DNA of 64,000 bases from Rhizobium sp. WYCCWR10014. GTDB lineage: Bacteria; Pseudomonadota; Alphaproteobacteria; Rhizobiales; Rhizobiaceae. The notes below the pieces were generated by a model, which worked only from the letters and a program-made list of their open reading frames with translations, made no database searches and was not told where the DNA came from. Below, piece after piece: positions 49,780 to 58,128 of this stretch (its first letter is position 1; the number at the start of each line of letters is the position of its first letter). The stretch spans positions 1 to 64,000 of the forward strand of contig NZ_LXFU01000024.1 of assembly GCF_001657485.1 (NCBI RefSeq), in the 5' to 3' direction. A program made the position numbers and the translations under genes.

Positions 49780-50856
49780 ATGAAAAAACTTGCACTTGCT
49801 CTCGCAGCGACAGCTGCCCTCGTTTTGAGCATCGGTTCGGCCGCCGAGGCGGCTGACAAAACCAAGGTCTGCTTCGTTTATGTCGGCACCCGCACCGACG
49901 GTGGCTGGACGCAGGCCCATGAGAACGGCCGCCTCCAAGTCGAGAAGGAATTCGGCGACAAGATCGAGACGCCCTACCTCGAAAGCGTTCCGGAAGGCCC
50001 GGATGCCGAACGCGCCATCGAGCGCATGGCCCGCTCCGGTTGCTCGCTGATTTTCACCACGTCCTTCGGTTTCATGGACCCGACTATTGCCGTCGCCAAG
50101 AAGTTCCCGAAAGTGAAGTTCGAGCATGCGACAGGCTTCAAGGCCGCCGACAATGTCGCGACCTACAATTCCCGCTTTTATGAAGGCCGCTACATCAGTG
50201 GCATTATCGCCGGCAAGCTCTCGAAAACCGGCACGGCCGGCTATATCGCCTCCTTCCCGATCCCCGAGGTGGTGATGGGCATCAATGCCTTCGAAACTGG
50301 CGCCAAGTCGGTCAATCCGAACTTCAAGATGAAGGTTATCTGGGTCAACACCTGGTTCGACCCGGGCAAGGAAGCCGATGCCGCCAAGGCGCTGATCGAC
50401 CAGGGCGTCGATATCCTTACGCAGCACACGGACACGACTGCTCCAATGCAGGTCGCCGAGCAGCGCGGCGTCAAGGCCTTCGGCCAGGCTTCCGACATGA
50501 TCAAGGCTGGTCCGAACGTCCAGCTGACCGCGATCATCGACACCTGGGGCAATTATTACGTCAAGCGCGTCAAGGCGCTTCTCGACGGCACCTGGAAGTC
50601 AGAGCAGAGCTGGGACGGCCTCAAGGACGGCATCTTGACGATGGCGCCCTATACCAACATGCCCGACGACGTGAAGAAACTCGCCGAAGAGACCGAAGCC
50701 AAGATCAAATCAGGCGAACTGCATCCCTTCACCGGCCCGATCAACAAGCAGGACGGCACGCCCTGGTTGAAGGCCGGCGAGAAGGCCGATGACGGCACGC
50801 TGCTCGGCATGAACTTCTATGTCGAAGGTGTGGACGATAAGCTGCCGGGTAAATAA
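49780..50856 (+). CDS. BMP-family substrate-binding protein
   Basis: A 358-residue periplasmic binding protein of the basic membrane protein (PnrA-like) family. The signal peptide is MKKLALALAATAALVLSIGS with cleavage after AEA; there is no lipobox Cys, unlike the lipoprotein members in Gram-positives. The mature part starts KTKVCFVYVGTRTDGGWTQA, followed by HENGRLQVEKEFG, and includes FGFMDPTIAVAKKFPKVKFE. It supplies the importer encoded upstream. In relatives the ligand is a purine nucleoside or a similar compound. The operon ends at the strong terminator 27 bases later. Confidence 0.92.
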   Translation: MKKLALALAATAALVLSIGSAAEAADKTKVCFVYVGTRTDGGWTQAHENGRLQVEKEFGDKIETPYLESVPEGPDAERAIERMARSGCSLIFTTSFGFMDPTIAVAKKFPKVKFEHATGFKAADNVATYNSRFYEGRYISGIIAGKLSKTGTAGYIASFPIPEVVMGINAFETGAKSVNPNFKMKVIWVNTWFDPGKEADAAKALIDQGVDILTQHTDTTAPMQVAEQRGVKAFGQASDMIKAGPNVQLTAIIDTWGNYYVKRVKALLDGTWKSEQSWDGLKDGILTMAPYTNMPDDVKKLAEETEAKIKSGELHPFTGPINKQDGTPWLKAGEKADDGTLLGMNFYVEGVDDKLPGK

Positions 50857-50882
50857 TCCCGCAAGCTATCTCGCAGATGCGA

Positions 50883-50910
50883 AGAGCGCCCCTGTGGGCG
50901 CTCTTTTTTT
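50883..50910 (+). terminator. Rho-independent terminator of the BMP importer operon
   Basis: A perfect 9-base stem AGAGCGCCC / GGGCGCTCT with loop CTGT, followed by six T's. It closes the BMP operon 26 bases after the last stop codon and isolates it from ytfQ. Confidence 0.93.
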
Positions 50911-51001
50911 GCTGCAATGCATCCCAAGATTCCGATTTACAAAAGTAATACTATATGATTTTTTGACCCTGCGCCGCGAGATGCGGCATTGGGAGGAAAT
51001 C

Positions 51002-51964
51002 ATGAAATTGAAGACTGCACTTTTGAGTGCCACGATTCTGGCTGCCTGCATGTTCGGTTCGGCTTCGGCCGCCGGCCTCACTGTCGGCTTCTCGCAGATC
51101 GGCTCGGAATCGGGCTGGCGTGCGGCTGAAACGACCGTGACCAAGGAGCAGGCCAAGAAGCGCGGCATCGATCTGAAGTTTGCCGATGCGCAGCAGAAGC
51201 AGGAAAACCAGATCAAGGCACTGCGCTCCTTCATTGCTCAGGGCGTCGATGCCATTCTCATTGCTCCGGTCGTCGAAACCGGCTGGGACGACGTTCTCAA
51301 GGAAGCCAAGGAAGCCGAAATCCCGGTCATTCTTCTCGACCGTACCATCAAGGCTCCCGACGATCTCTACCTGACGGCAGTGACGTCGGACCTGGTCCAC
51401 GAAGGCAAGGTCGCAGGCGACTTCCTGGTCAAGACCGTGGGCGACAAGAAGTGCAATGTCGTTGAACTTCAGGGCACCACCGGCTCGTCGCCGGCCATCG
51501 CTCGCAAGAAGGGCTTCGAAGAGGCCCTTGCCGGCCACGACAACCTCAAGATCGTTCGCAGCCAGACCGGTGACTTCACCCGCACCAAGGGCAAGGAAGT
51601 CATGGAAAGCTTCCTGAAGGCGGAGAATGGCGGCAAGGATATCTGCGCTCTCTACGCCCATAACGACGACATGGCCGTCGGCGCTATCCAGGCGATCAAG
51701 GAAGCCGGCCTGAAGCCAGGCAAGGATATCCTCGTCGTCTCCATCGACGCCGTGCCCGATATCTTCAAGGCCATGTCCGAAGGCGAGGCCAATGCCACGG
51801 TCGAGCTGACGCCGAATATGGCAGGTCCGGCCTTCGATGCGCTCGAAGCCTATCTGAAGGACAAGAAGGCTCCGGCGAAGTGGATCCAGACCGAGTCGAA
51901 GCTCTACACGCCGGCCGACGAGCCGATGAAGGTCTACGAAGAGAAGAAGGGTCAGGGCTACTGA
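51002..51964 (+). CDS. ytfQ: Galactofuranose-type ABC importer, substrate-binding protein
   Basis: A 320-residue periplasmic binding protein that matches E. coli YtfQ closely as I recall it: GLTVGFSQIGSESGWRAAET, KFADAQQKQENQIKALRSFI, NVVELQGTTGSSPAIARKKG, SQTGDFTRTKGKEVMESFLK and NATVELTPNMAGPAFDALEA. YtfQ binds galactofuranose. The ATG at 51002 follows GGAGGAA and gives a signal peptide (MKLKTALLSATILAACMFGS, cleavage after ASA). An AGTAATACT site at 50944-50952 in the leader could be an operator for the FadR-type regulator encoded at the end of the operon. The gap to ytfR holds several hairpins. Confidence 0.93.
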   Translation: MKLKTALLSATILAACMFGSASAAGLTVGFSQIGSESGWRAAETTVTKEQAKKRGIDLKFADAQQKQENQIKALRSFIAQGVDAILIAPVVETGWDDVLKEAKEAEIPVILLDRTIKAPDDLYLTAVTSDLVHEGKVAGDFLVKTVGDKKCNVVELQGTTGSSPAIARKKGFEEALAGHDNLKIVRSQTGDFTRTKGKEVMESFLKAENGGKDICALYAHNDDMAVGAIQAIKEAGLKPGKDILVVSIDAVPDIFKAMSEGEANATVELTPNMAGPAFDALEAYLKDKKAPAKWIQTESKLYTPADEPMKVYEEKKGQGY

Positions 51965-51978
51965 TCTGATGTGACGCC

Positions 51979-52084
51979 GCTGCATAATTCCTGAAATCGG
52001 AATTCGATTTCCGGATAAAATCATGCAGCAATTCAAAGCGCTACAGCGTCCTTATGCGTCTCAAAAGACGAGGCGGCGCTGTAG
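51979..52084 (+). repeat. Composite hairpin repeat, family B (copy 1)
   Basis: A two-part element. First, a 51-base imperfect palindrome (51979-52029) with ends GCTGCAT and ATGCAGC and centre AAATCGGAATTCGATTT. Second, after ATTCAAAG, a nested hairpin with outer stem CTACAGCG/CGCTGTAG (52041-52084) and inner stem CGTCT-caaa-AGACG. A diverged copy of the whole lies inverted at 56507-56610, and the first part alone at 38545-38590. Confidence 0.8.
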
Positions 52085-52086
52085 AA

Positions 52087-52115
52087 CCGCACCGGCCCGT
52101 CATGGACCGGTGCGG
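52087..52115 (+). other. Third hairpin in the ytfQ-ytfR gap
   Basis: A perfect 9-base stem CCGCACCGG / CCGGTGCGG with an 11-base loop, right after the composite repeat. It has no T-run, so it would not act as a simple terminator. Placed between a binding-protein gene and its ATPase gene, it may protect the ytfQ message from 3' decay or reduce read-through. Confidence 0.65.
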
Positions 52116-52193
52116 AACTGCCTTTGCCGCCTTGGGACGTCATGTCCGGCCGCGGCGCGGCTTTTGCCGTCAATATCAGGAAAACAGACCCTT

Positions 52194-53717
52194 ATGATTC
52201 ACGATTTCGAGAACGTTCTCGCGGCCTCTGGAATATCGAAATTCTTTCCCGGCGCAGTGGCGCTGGATAAGGTCGATTTCACGCTCCGCAGAGGCGAGGT
52301 GCACGCATTGCTGGGCGAGAACGGTGCCGGCAAGTCGACGCTGATCAAGTGCATCACCGGCGCCTATCATCGTGACGAGGGCAGCCTGACGCTGGACGGC
52401 CAGGAAATCAATCCGGCCAATACGCTCGCCGCCCAGAAGCTGGGAATCGGCACGGTTTACCAGGAGGTCAATCTCCTTTCCAATCTGAGCGTCGCCGAAA
52501 ACCTCTTTCTCGGACGCCAGCCAAGGCGTTTCGGCATGACCGACGTGCGTTCGATGAACCGCAAGGCGCGCGATCTGCTCGCCGGCTATGGCGTCGATAT
52601 CGACGTTACCGCCGAACTTGGCCGTTTCTCCGTCGCTGTCCAGCAGGTGGTTGCCATCGCCCGTGCCGTTGATCTTTCCGGCAAGGTGCTGATCCTCGAC
52701 GAGCCCACGGCGAGCCTCGACAATCAGGAAGTGGCGCTGCTCTTCCGCATCATCGAAGATCTGAAGAAGCGCGGCCTGGGCATCGTCTTCATCACCCATT
52801 TTCTCGAGCAGGTCTATGCGATCAGCGATCGTATCACCGTGCTGCGCAACGGCAAGCTCGTCGGCACCCGCGACGTCGCCGATCTGCCGCGCCAGGGCCT
52901 GATCGCCATGATGCTCGGTCGCGAACTGGCCCATGTCGAGGAGACGGTCAGGGAACGCAGCCTTGCGGCCGGCGACGTCCGATATCATTTTGCAGGCTAC
53001 GGCAAACGCGGCAAGGTCAAACCATTCGACCTTGAGGTGCGCGCCGGAGAGGTGGTCGGCGTTGCCGGTCTGCTCGGCTCCGGCCGCACCGAAACCGCCG
53101 AACTACTTTTCGGCATCGAGCATGCCGACAGCGGCAGCGCCACGATCGACGGCCAGCCGGTCACGCTTTCGAGCCCGCGCGCCGCGATCGCAAAGGGTTT
53201 CGGCTTCTGCCCCGAGGATCGCAAGACCGATGGCATCATCGGCGACCTGTCGATCAGGGAGAACATCGCACTGGCGCTGCAGGCACGCCGCGGCTGGACG
53301 CGGCCGCTCTCGCGCGCCGAGCAGAATACGCTCGCCGACCGCTACATCAAGGCGCTCGATATCCGCACTACCGATCGCGAAAAACCGATCCGGCTGCTCT
53401 CCGGCGGCAATCAGCAAAAGGCGATCCTCGCCCGCTGGCTGGCGACCAATCCGAAGTTTCTGATCCTCGACGAGCCGACCCGCGGCATCGATGTCGGTGC
53501 CCATGCCGAGATCATCCGGCTCATCGAAGAACTCTGTGCCGGCGGCATGTCGCTGATCGTGATTTCCTCGGAACTTGAAGAGCTTGTCGCCTATAGTTCA
53601 CGTGTCATCGTACTTCGCGACAGACAGCATATCGCCGAACTGACAGGCGAGCGCATCACCGCTGCCGGCATCGTCGAAGCCATTGCCGCCGCCGAACACA
53701 AGATGGAGGATGCATGA
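52194..53717 (+). CDS. ytfR: Galactofuranose-type ABC importer ATPase (tandem domains)
   Basis: A 507-residue ATPase of the ribose/galactofuranose class. First half: Walker A GENGAGKSTLIKCITGAYHR (~40), signature degenerate as FSVAVQQVVAIARAVDL, Walker B LILDEPTASLDNQE. Second half: GLLGSGRTETAELLFGIEHA (~285), signature LSGGNQQKAILARWLATNP (~400), FLILDEPTRGIDVGAHAEII. Such unequal halves are normal for the family. Start at 52194 after AGGAAAA. It overlaps ytfT by 4 bases. The 229-base gap to ytfQ holds the composite repeat and a further hairpin. Confidence 0.92.
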   Translation: MIHDFENVLAASGISKFFPGAVALDKVDFTLRRGEVHALLGENGAGKSTLIKCITGAYHRDEGSLTLDGQEINPANTLAAQKLGIGTVYQEVNLLSNLSVAENLFLGRQPRRFGMTDVRSMNRKARDLLAGYGVDIDVTAELGRFSVAVQQVVAIARAVDLSGKVLILDEPTASLDNQEVALLFRIIEDLKKRGLGIVFITHFLEQVYAISDRITVLRNGKLVGTRDVADLPRQGLIAMMLGRELAHVEETVRERSLAAGDVRYHFAGYGKRGKVKPFDLEVRAGEVVGVAGLLGSGRTETAELLFGIEHADSGSATIDGQPVTLSSPRAAIAKGFGFCPEDRKTDGIIGDLSIRENIALALQARRGWTRPLSRAEQNTLADRYIKALDIRTTDREKPIRLLSGGNQQKAILARWLATNPKFLILDEPTRGIDVGAHAEIIRLIEELCAGGMSLIVISSELEELVAYSSRVIVLRDRQHIAELTGERITAAGIVEAIAAAEHKMEDA

Positions 53718-54727
53718 GGTCCTCCGTGAAAGCGCTGGCCTATCGCCTGGCGCCGCAATTGATCGCACTCGTTGTCATTCTTTTGTTGAATTTCATCACG
53801 TCACCGCAGTTTTTTAATGTTGTGGTTCAGAATGGCCGGCTCTATGGCAGCCTGATCGATGTGCTGAACCGCGGCGCGCCGGTGGCGCTGCTGGCGATCG
53901 GCATGACGCTGGTCATCGCCACCAAGGGCATCGACCTATCCGTCGGTGCGGTCATCGCGATCTGCGGAGCCGTCGCCGCCTCGTCGATTGTCTCAGGAAA
54001 TTCAGTTGCCTACACCATTATCCTGACACTTGCGATCGGGCTTGCCTGCGGCGTCTGGAACGGTTTCCTGGTGGCGGTCCTCAATATCCAGCCGATCATC
54101 GCGACGCTGGTGCTGATGGTGGCCGGCCGTGGCATCGCCCAGCTGATCACCGAAGGCGCCATCCTGACCTTCAACGATGATGGGCTCACCTTCTTCGGCA
54201 GCGGTTCGCTGCTGCTTCTGCCGATGCCTGTCGTTATCTGGCTTCTCGTCGGCCTGCTGGTCATCCTGCTCGTCCGCCGCACGGCGCTCGGCATGCTGAT
54301 CGAGGCCGTCGGCATCAATCGCCGCGCCAGCACGCTCTCCGGCATTCAAACGCCGGTGCTGCTGATGGCGGTCTATATGCTGAGTGGGATCTGCGCCTCG
54401 ATTGCAGGCATCATCGTCGCAGCCGACATCAAGGGCGCCGATGCTAACAATGCCGGCTTATGGCTGGAACTCGACGCGATCCTCGCCGTCGTCGTCGGCG
54501 GCAATTCGCTGCTCGGCGGCCGCTTCAGCATTCTCGGATCGCTGATCGGCGCGATGATCATCCAGGCGGTGAACACAGGCATCCTGTCCGCTGGCTTCCC
54601 ACCTGAATTCAACCTGATCATCAAGGCCGTCATCATTATCGTCATCCTCGTCATCCAGTCGCCGGCGGTACAATCGCTCGCCATCTTCGCCAGCCGCCGG
54701 CAGGGCGGTAGGGAGCAGCCGAAATGA
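53714..54727 (+). CDS. ytfT: Galactofuranose-type ABC importer permease YtfT
   Basis: A 337-residue membrane protein with ~9 helices. The opening YRLAPQLIALVVILLLNFIT, then NRGAPVALLAIGMTLVIATK with GIDLSVGAVIAICGAVAASS, is typical of YtfT; ANNAGLWLELDAILAVVVGG is the conserved loop before the last helices. It overlaps both neighbours by ATGA, so ytfR-ytfT-yjfF are translationally linked. It forms the channel with YjfF. Confidence 0.91.
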   Translation: MRSSVKALAYRLAPQLIALVVILLLNFITSPQFFNVVVQNGRLYGSLIDVLNRGAPVALLAIGMTLVIATKGIDLSVGAVIAICGAVAASSIVSGNSVAYTIILTLAIGLACGVWNGFLVAVLNIQPIIATLVLMVAGRGIAQLITEGAILTFNDDGLTFFGSGSLLLLPMPVVIWLLVGLLVILLVRRTALGMLIEAVGINRRASTLSGIQTPVLLMAVYMLSGICASIAGIIVAADIKGADANNAGLWLELDAILAVVVGGNSLLGGRFSILGSLIGAMIIQAVNTGILSAGFPPEFNLIIKAVIIIVILVIQSPAVQSLAIFASRRQGGREQPK

Positions 54728-55692
54728 ACTCCAAATACCTGCCGCTGCTTGCGACCATCGTCATTTTCGTGCTCGCCTACGCGGGATGCGCGCTGCAATA
54801 TCCGAACATTCTGTCGACGCGTGTCATCGGCAATCTTTTGACCGACAATGCCTTTCTCGGCATCGCCGCCGTCGGCATGACCTTCGTCATCATTTCGGGC
54901 GGCATCGATCTGTCGATCGGCTCGGTCATCGCCTTTACCGGCGTGTTCCTCGCGGTGATCCTGCAGAACACCTCGATTCATCCGCTGCTCGCCTTTGCGA
55001 TCGTGCTCGTCATCACGACTGCCTTTGGCGGTATAATGGGCGCGATCATCCATTATCTCGAAATGCCGGCTTTCATCGTCACGCTTGCCGGCATGTTCCT
55101 GGCGCGCGGCATGGCCTTCGTGCTCTCGATCGACAGCATCCCGATCAACCACGAATATTATTCGACGCTGACGAGCCTCTATTACCGTCTGCCCGGCGGC
55201 GGGCGGCTGACGCTGATCGGCGGTATCATGCTTCTGGTCTTTGCCGTCGGCATCTTCATCGCCCAGCGCACCCGCTTCGGCACCAACGTCTATGCACTCG
55301 GCGGCGGCACGCAGACGGCCCGGCTGATGGGTGTGCCTGTCGGCCGCACGACAATCCAGATCTATGCGCTGTCGGGCTTTCTCGCGGGCCTATCCGGGAT
55401 CGTTTTTTCGCTGTACACCTCTGCCGGATATTCTCTTGCAGCAGTCGGCGTCGAACTCGATGCCATCGCGGCGGTGGTCATTGGGGGGACGCTGCTGACC
55501 GGAGGAGCGGGATTCGTGGCGGGAACCTTGATCGGTATCCTGATCCAGGGGCTCATTCAGACTTACATCACCTTCGACGGCACGCTGTCGAGCTGGTGGA
55601 CCAAGATCCTGATTGGCCTTCTGCTATTTGCATTCATTCTGATGCAGAAAGCCATCCTGTTCGTTTCCAGTCTGAACAAGAGGTACGCCTGA
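54724..55692 (+). CDS. yjfF: Galactofuranose-type ABC importer permease YjfF
   Basis: A 322-residue membrane protein, the partner of YtfT. Marks: YPNILSTRVIGNLLTDNAFL, IAAVGMTFVIISGGIDLSIG, MPAFIVTLAGMFLARGMAFV, NVYALGGGTQTARLMGVPVG and GVELDAIAAVVIGGTLLTGG. It ends 16 bases before the FadR-type gene. The gene order matches E. coli ytfQ-ytfR-ytfT-yjfF. Confidence 0.91.
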   Translation: MNSKYLPLLATIVIFVLAYAGCALQYPNILSTRVIGNLLTDNAFLGIAAVGMTFVIISGGIDLSIGSVIAFTGVFLAVILQNTSIHPLLAFAIVLVITTAFGGIMGAIIHYLEMPAFIVTLAGMFLARGMAFVLSIDSIPINHEYYSTLTSLYYRLPGGGRLTLIGGIMLLVFAVGIFIAQRTRFGTNVYALGGGTQTARLMGVPVGRTTIQIYALSGFLAGLSGIVFSLYTSAGYSLAAVGVELDAIAAVVIGGTLLTGGAGFVAGTLIGILIQGLIQTYITFDGTLSSWWTKILIGLLLFAFILMQKAILFVSSLNKRYA

Positions 55693-55708
55693 GGGGGAGA
55701 CGGATCGC

Positions 55709-56494
55709 TTGCGCTACAAATTGGACGAGACACGCAAGACGGGGCGCAGAACCCGGACGAGCCATGCCCAGGTCGTCGACGAACTCGGCAAGGCGATCGT
55801 CGCCGGCACCTATCCCGTTGGCTCGATCCTGCCAGGCGATACGGAACTGGCGCAACGCTTCAAAGTGTCCCGCACCGTCTTGCGTGAGACGATGAAGACG
55901 CTTGCCGCCAAGGGCATGGTCGTCGCCAAGGCGCGAGTCGGCACGCGGGTGACCGAAAAGAACCTCTGGAACATGTTCGACAGCGAGATTATCGCCTGGC
56001 ACTTCGACAATGGCGTGACGGAAGAATTCCTGCTGCAGCTCTACGATATTCGTCTCGCCTTCGAACCCTTCGCCGCCGGTCTCGTCGCCGAGCGGGCGAA
56101 TGCCGAGGAGATCGAGACGCTGCGCGAGTTGGCGCTCGAGATGGCGGCGGCCGGTCATACGGCCGACAGTCTGGCGCTCGCCGACCTTCGTTTTCACCTC
56201 GCGATCGCGGAAGCCTCGCACAATCCCTTCATGCGGACACTGGGCAGCCTGATTGAAGCGGCTCTCGTCGGCATGTTCCGCATAAGCACGCCGCCAACCG
56301 AAAACGGCTTCGCCAATATCGCCGACACCCATATGCGCATCGTCGATGGGATCGTTTCCGGCGATAGCAGCGCTGCGCGCCGCGCGATGGAGGACGTCAT
56401 CCTGGACGGCCGCCATCATGTGCATGAAGCCTTCGTAGCCCGCGGTTCTGAGGCCGTCTTAGGACCAATTTCGGCCGCAATTTCACCTTTGTGA
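55709..56494 (+). CDS. FadR-type GntR regulator (FCD domain)
   Basis: A 261-residue regulator at the end of the ytf operon. The start is taken as TTG at 55709 after GAGGGGGAG; the next ATG would cut the helix-turn-helix. DNA-binding part: HAQVVDELGKAIVAGTYPVG, DTELAQRFKVSRTVLRETMK, TLAAKGMVVAKARVGTRVTE. Ligand domain: LYDIRLAFEPFAAGLVAERA, DLRFHLAIAEASHNPFMRTL and DTHMRIVDGIVSGD, containing the Asp/His metal-site residues of the FCD fold. It probably senses galactose, galactonate or a related sugar acid and controls the importer; E. coli lacks this gene in the operon. Confidence 0.9.
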   Translation: MRYKLDETRKTGRRTRTSHAQVVDELGKAIVAGTYPVGSILPGDTELAQRFKVSRTVLRETMKTLAAKGMVVAKARVGTRVTEKNLWNMFDSEIIAWHFDNGVTEEFLLQLYDIRLAFEPFAAGLVAERANAEEIETLRELALEMAAAGHTADSLALADLRFHLAIAEASHNPFMRTLGSLIEAALVGMFRISTPPTENGFANIADTHMRIVDGIVSGDSSAARRAMEDVILDGRHHVHEAFVARGSEAVLGPISAAISPL

Positions 56495-56506
56495 AGGCTT
56501 GCTTAT

Positions 56507-56610
56507 CGACAGCGTCGCGCGTCTTTTCAAGAGCAGCAAAGGATGCTGCAGCACTTTGAATGGCTGCATAATTTATCCTCAAATCGATTCCGATTTAGGG
56601 AATTTTGCAG
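56507..56610 (-). repeat. Composite hairpin repeat, family B (copy 2, inverted)
   Basis: Read on the minus strand, this has the same order as the copy at 51979: a palindrome (56564-56610, CTGCAAAATTCC to AATTATGCAG) and then CATTCAAAGTGCTGCAGC and a weaker GTCTTTTC-type hairpin with GACGCTGT at the end. The two copies bracket ytfR-ytfT-yjfF-gntR in opposite orientation. This copy stands between the regulator and glmU. Confidence 0.75.
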
Positions 56611-56657
56611 TATGAGGCGATAAAGCCGCCTCATGGCGCGGATTCGCGGAGCAAATC

Positions 56658-58019
56658 ATGGAACGCACTTGTCTTGCCGTCATCCTTGCCGCCGGTGACA
56701 GCACGCGGATGAAATCCTCGAAATCGAAGGTCCTGCATCCGGTCGCCGGACGGCCGATGATCGCCCACGTGGTCGAGGCGGTCGCCTCCGCCGGCATCTC
56801 GTCCGTCGCCCTTGTCGTCGGCCGTGACGCCGAGGACGTGGCCAAGGCCGCAAGCATCGACGGCGTCGGCATCGAATCCTATCTGCAGAAGGAACGCCTC
56901 GGCACCGGCCACGCGGTGCTGGCGGCGCGCGACGCGATCGCCAAGGGTTATGACGATATCCTCGTCACCTATGGCGACGTGCCGCTCCAAACCGACGGAC
57001 CGCTCAAAGCCGCCCGCCAGGGCCTTGCCGATGGCAGCGATGTCGTCGTCATCGGTTTCCACACCGACCGCCCGACCGGCTATGGCCGCCTGCTCGTCAA
57101 GGACGGCGAACTCATCGCCATTCGCGAGGAGAAAGATGCGACCGATGCCGAGCGCACCGTCACCTGGTGCAACAGCGGACTGATGGCGATCAACGGCAGA
57201 AAGGCGCTCGATCTTCTCACGCGCATCGGCAATGCCAATGCCAAGGGCGAATTCTATCTGACCGATCTCGTCGAGATCGCCCGTTCGCTCGGCGGACGCG
57301 TCACCGCCGTCGATGCTCCCGAGATCGAGATGACCGGCTGCAACACCCGTGCCGAACTCGCCGTCATCGAGCGTTTCTGGCAGGAGCGCCGCCGCCACCA
57401 GATGATGCTTTCAGGCGTCACCATGATCGCGCCGGAAACGGTCTTTCTGTCCTACGACACCGTCATCGGCCAGGATGCGCTGATTGAGCCGAACGTCGTC
57501 TTCGGTCCCGGCGCGGTGATCGACAGCGGCGCCGTCATTCATGCTTTCTCGCATATCGAAGGCGCCCATGTCAGCCAGGGCGCCACCGTCGGCCCCTTCG
57601 CCCGGCTGCGGCCAGGTGCCGATCTCGCCAGCGGCGCCAAGGTCGGCAATTTCTGCGAGGTCAAGAACGGCCGGCTCGGCGAGGGCGCCAAGGTCAACCA
57701 CCTGACTTACATCGGCGATGCCGTCATCGGCGCCGGCAGCAATATTGGCGCCGGCACGATCACCTGCAACTATGACGGCGTCAACAAGAGCGAGACGGTG
57801 ATCGGCGAAAACGCCTTCATCGGTTCCAACTCCTCGCTGGTCGCGCCGGTGACGATCGGCGACGGCGCCTATATCGCCTCTGGCAGCGTCATCACCGCCA
57901 ATGTTCCGGCCGATGCACTGGCGCTCGGCCGTGCTCGCCAGGAGATCAAGCCCGGCCGCGCGACGCTGCTGCGCGAACGCGCGCTCGCCATCAAGGCGGC
58001 GAAGAAGGCGAAGGCTTGA
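56658..58019 (+). CDS. glmU: Bifunctional UDP-N-acetylglucosamine pyrophosphorylase / glucosamine-1-phosphate acetyltransferase
   Basis: A 453-residue cytoplasmic enzyme that makes UDP-GlcNAc for peptidoglycan and lipopolysaccharide. The N-terminal uridylyltransferase has [20 protein letters not shown] (residues ~11-30; Ser replaces the usual Gly in GTRM), [16 protein letters not shown] and TYGDVPL. The C-terminal half is a left-handed beta-helix of hexapeptides ([47 protein letters not shown]) carrying the acetyltransferase site. glmS follows after 109 bases, giving adjacent steps of one pathway. Confidence 0.97.
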   Translation: MERTCLAVILAAGDSTRMKSSKSKVLHPVAGRPMIAHVVEAVASAGISSVALVVGRDAEDVAKAASIDGVGIESYLQKERLGTGHAVLAARDAIAKGYDDILVTYGDVPLQTDGPLKAARQGLADGSDVVVIGFHTDRPTGYGRLLVKDGELIAIREEKDATDAERTVTWCNSGLMAINGRKALDLLTRIGNANAKGEFYLTDLVEIARSLGGRVTAVDAPEIEMTGCNTRAELAVIERFWQERRRHQMMLSGVTMIAPETVFLSYDTVIGQDALIEPNVVFGPGAVIDSGAVIHAFSHIEGAHVSQGATVGPFARLRPGADLASGAKVGNFCEVKNGRLGEGAKVNHLTYIGDAVIGAGSNIGAGTITCNYDGVNKSETVIGENAFIGSNSSLVAPVTIGDGAYIASGSVITANVPADALALGRARQEIKPGRATLLRERALAIKAAKKAKA

Positions 58020-58128
58020 GGCTGCCTTGCGTAACCGGCGGAAATTGAAAGTGACCGCCGAGGTGATTGAGAAATAAGCAGGAATCGTTAGGACTGGCCT
58101 CATTGTTGAGACCGAGTGGGGATATTGC

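Noticed and set aside
58020..58128. glmS ribozyme or leader between glmU and glmS
   Set aside because: The gap is only 109 bases, shows no ribozyme-like core, and the ribozyme is not expected outside Gram-positive bacteria.
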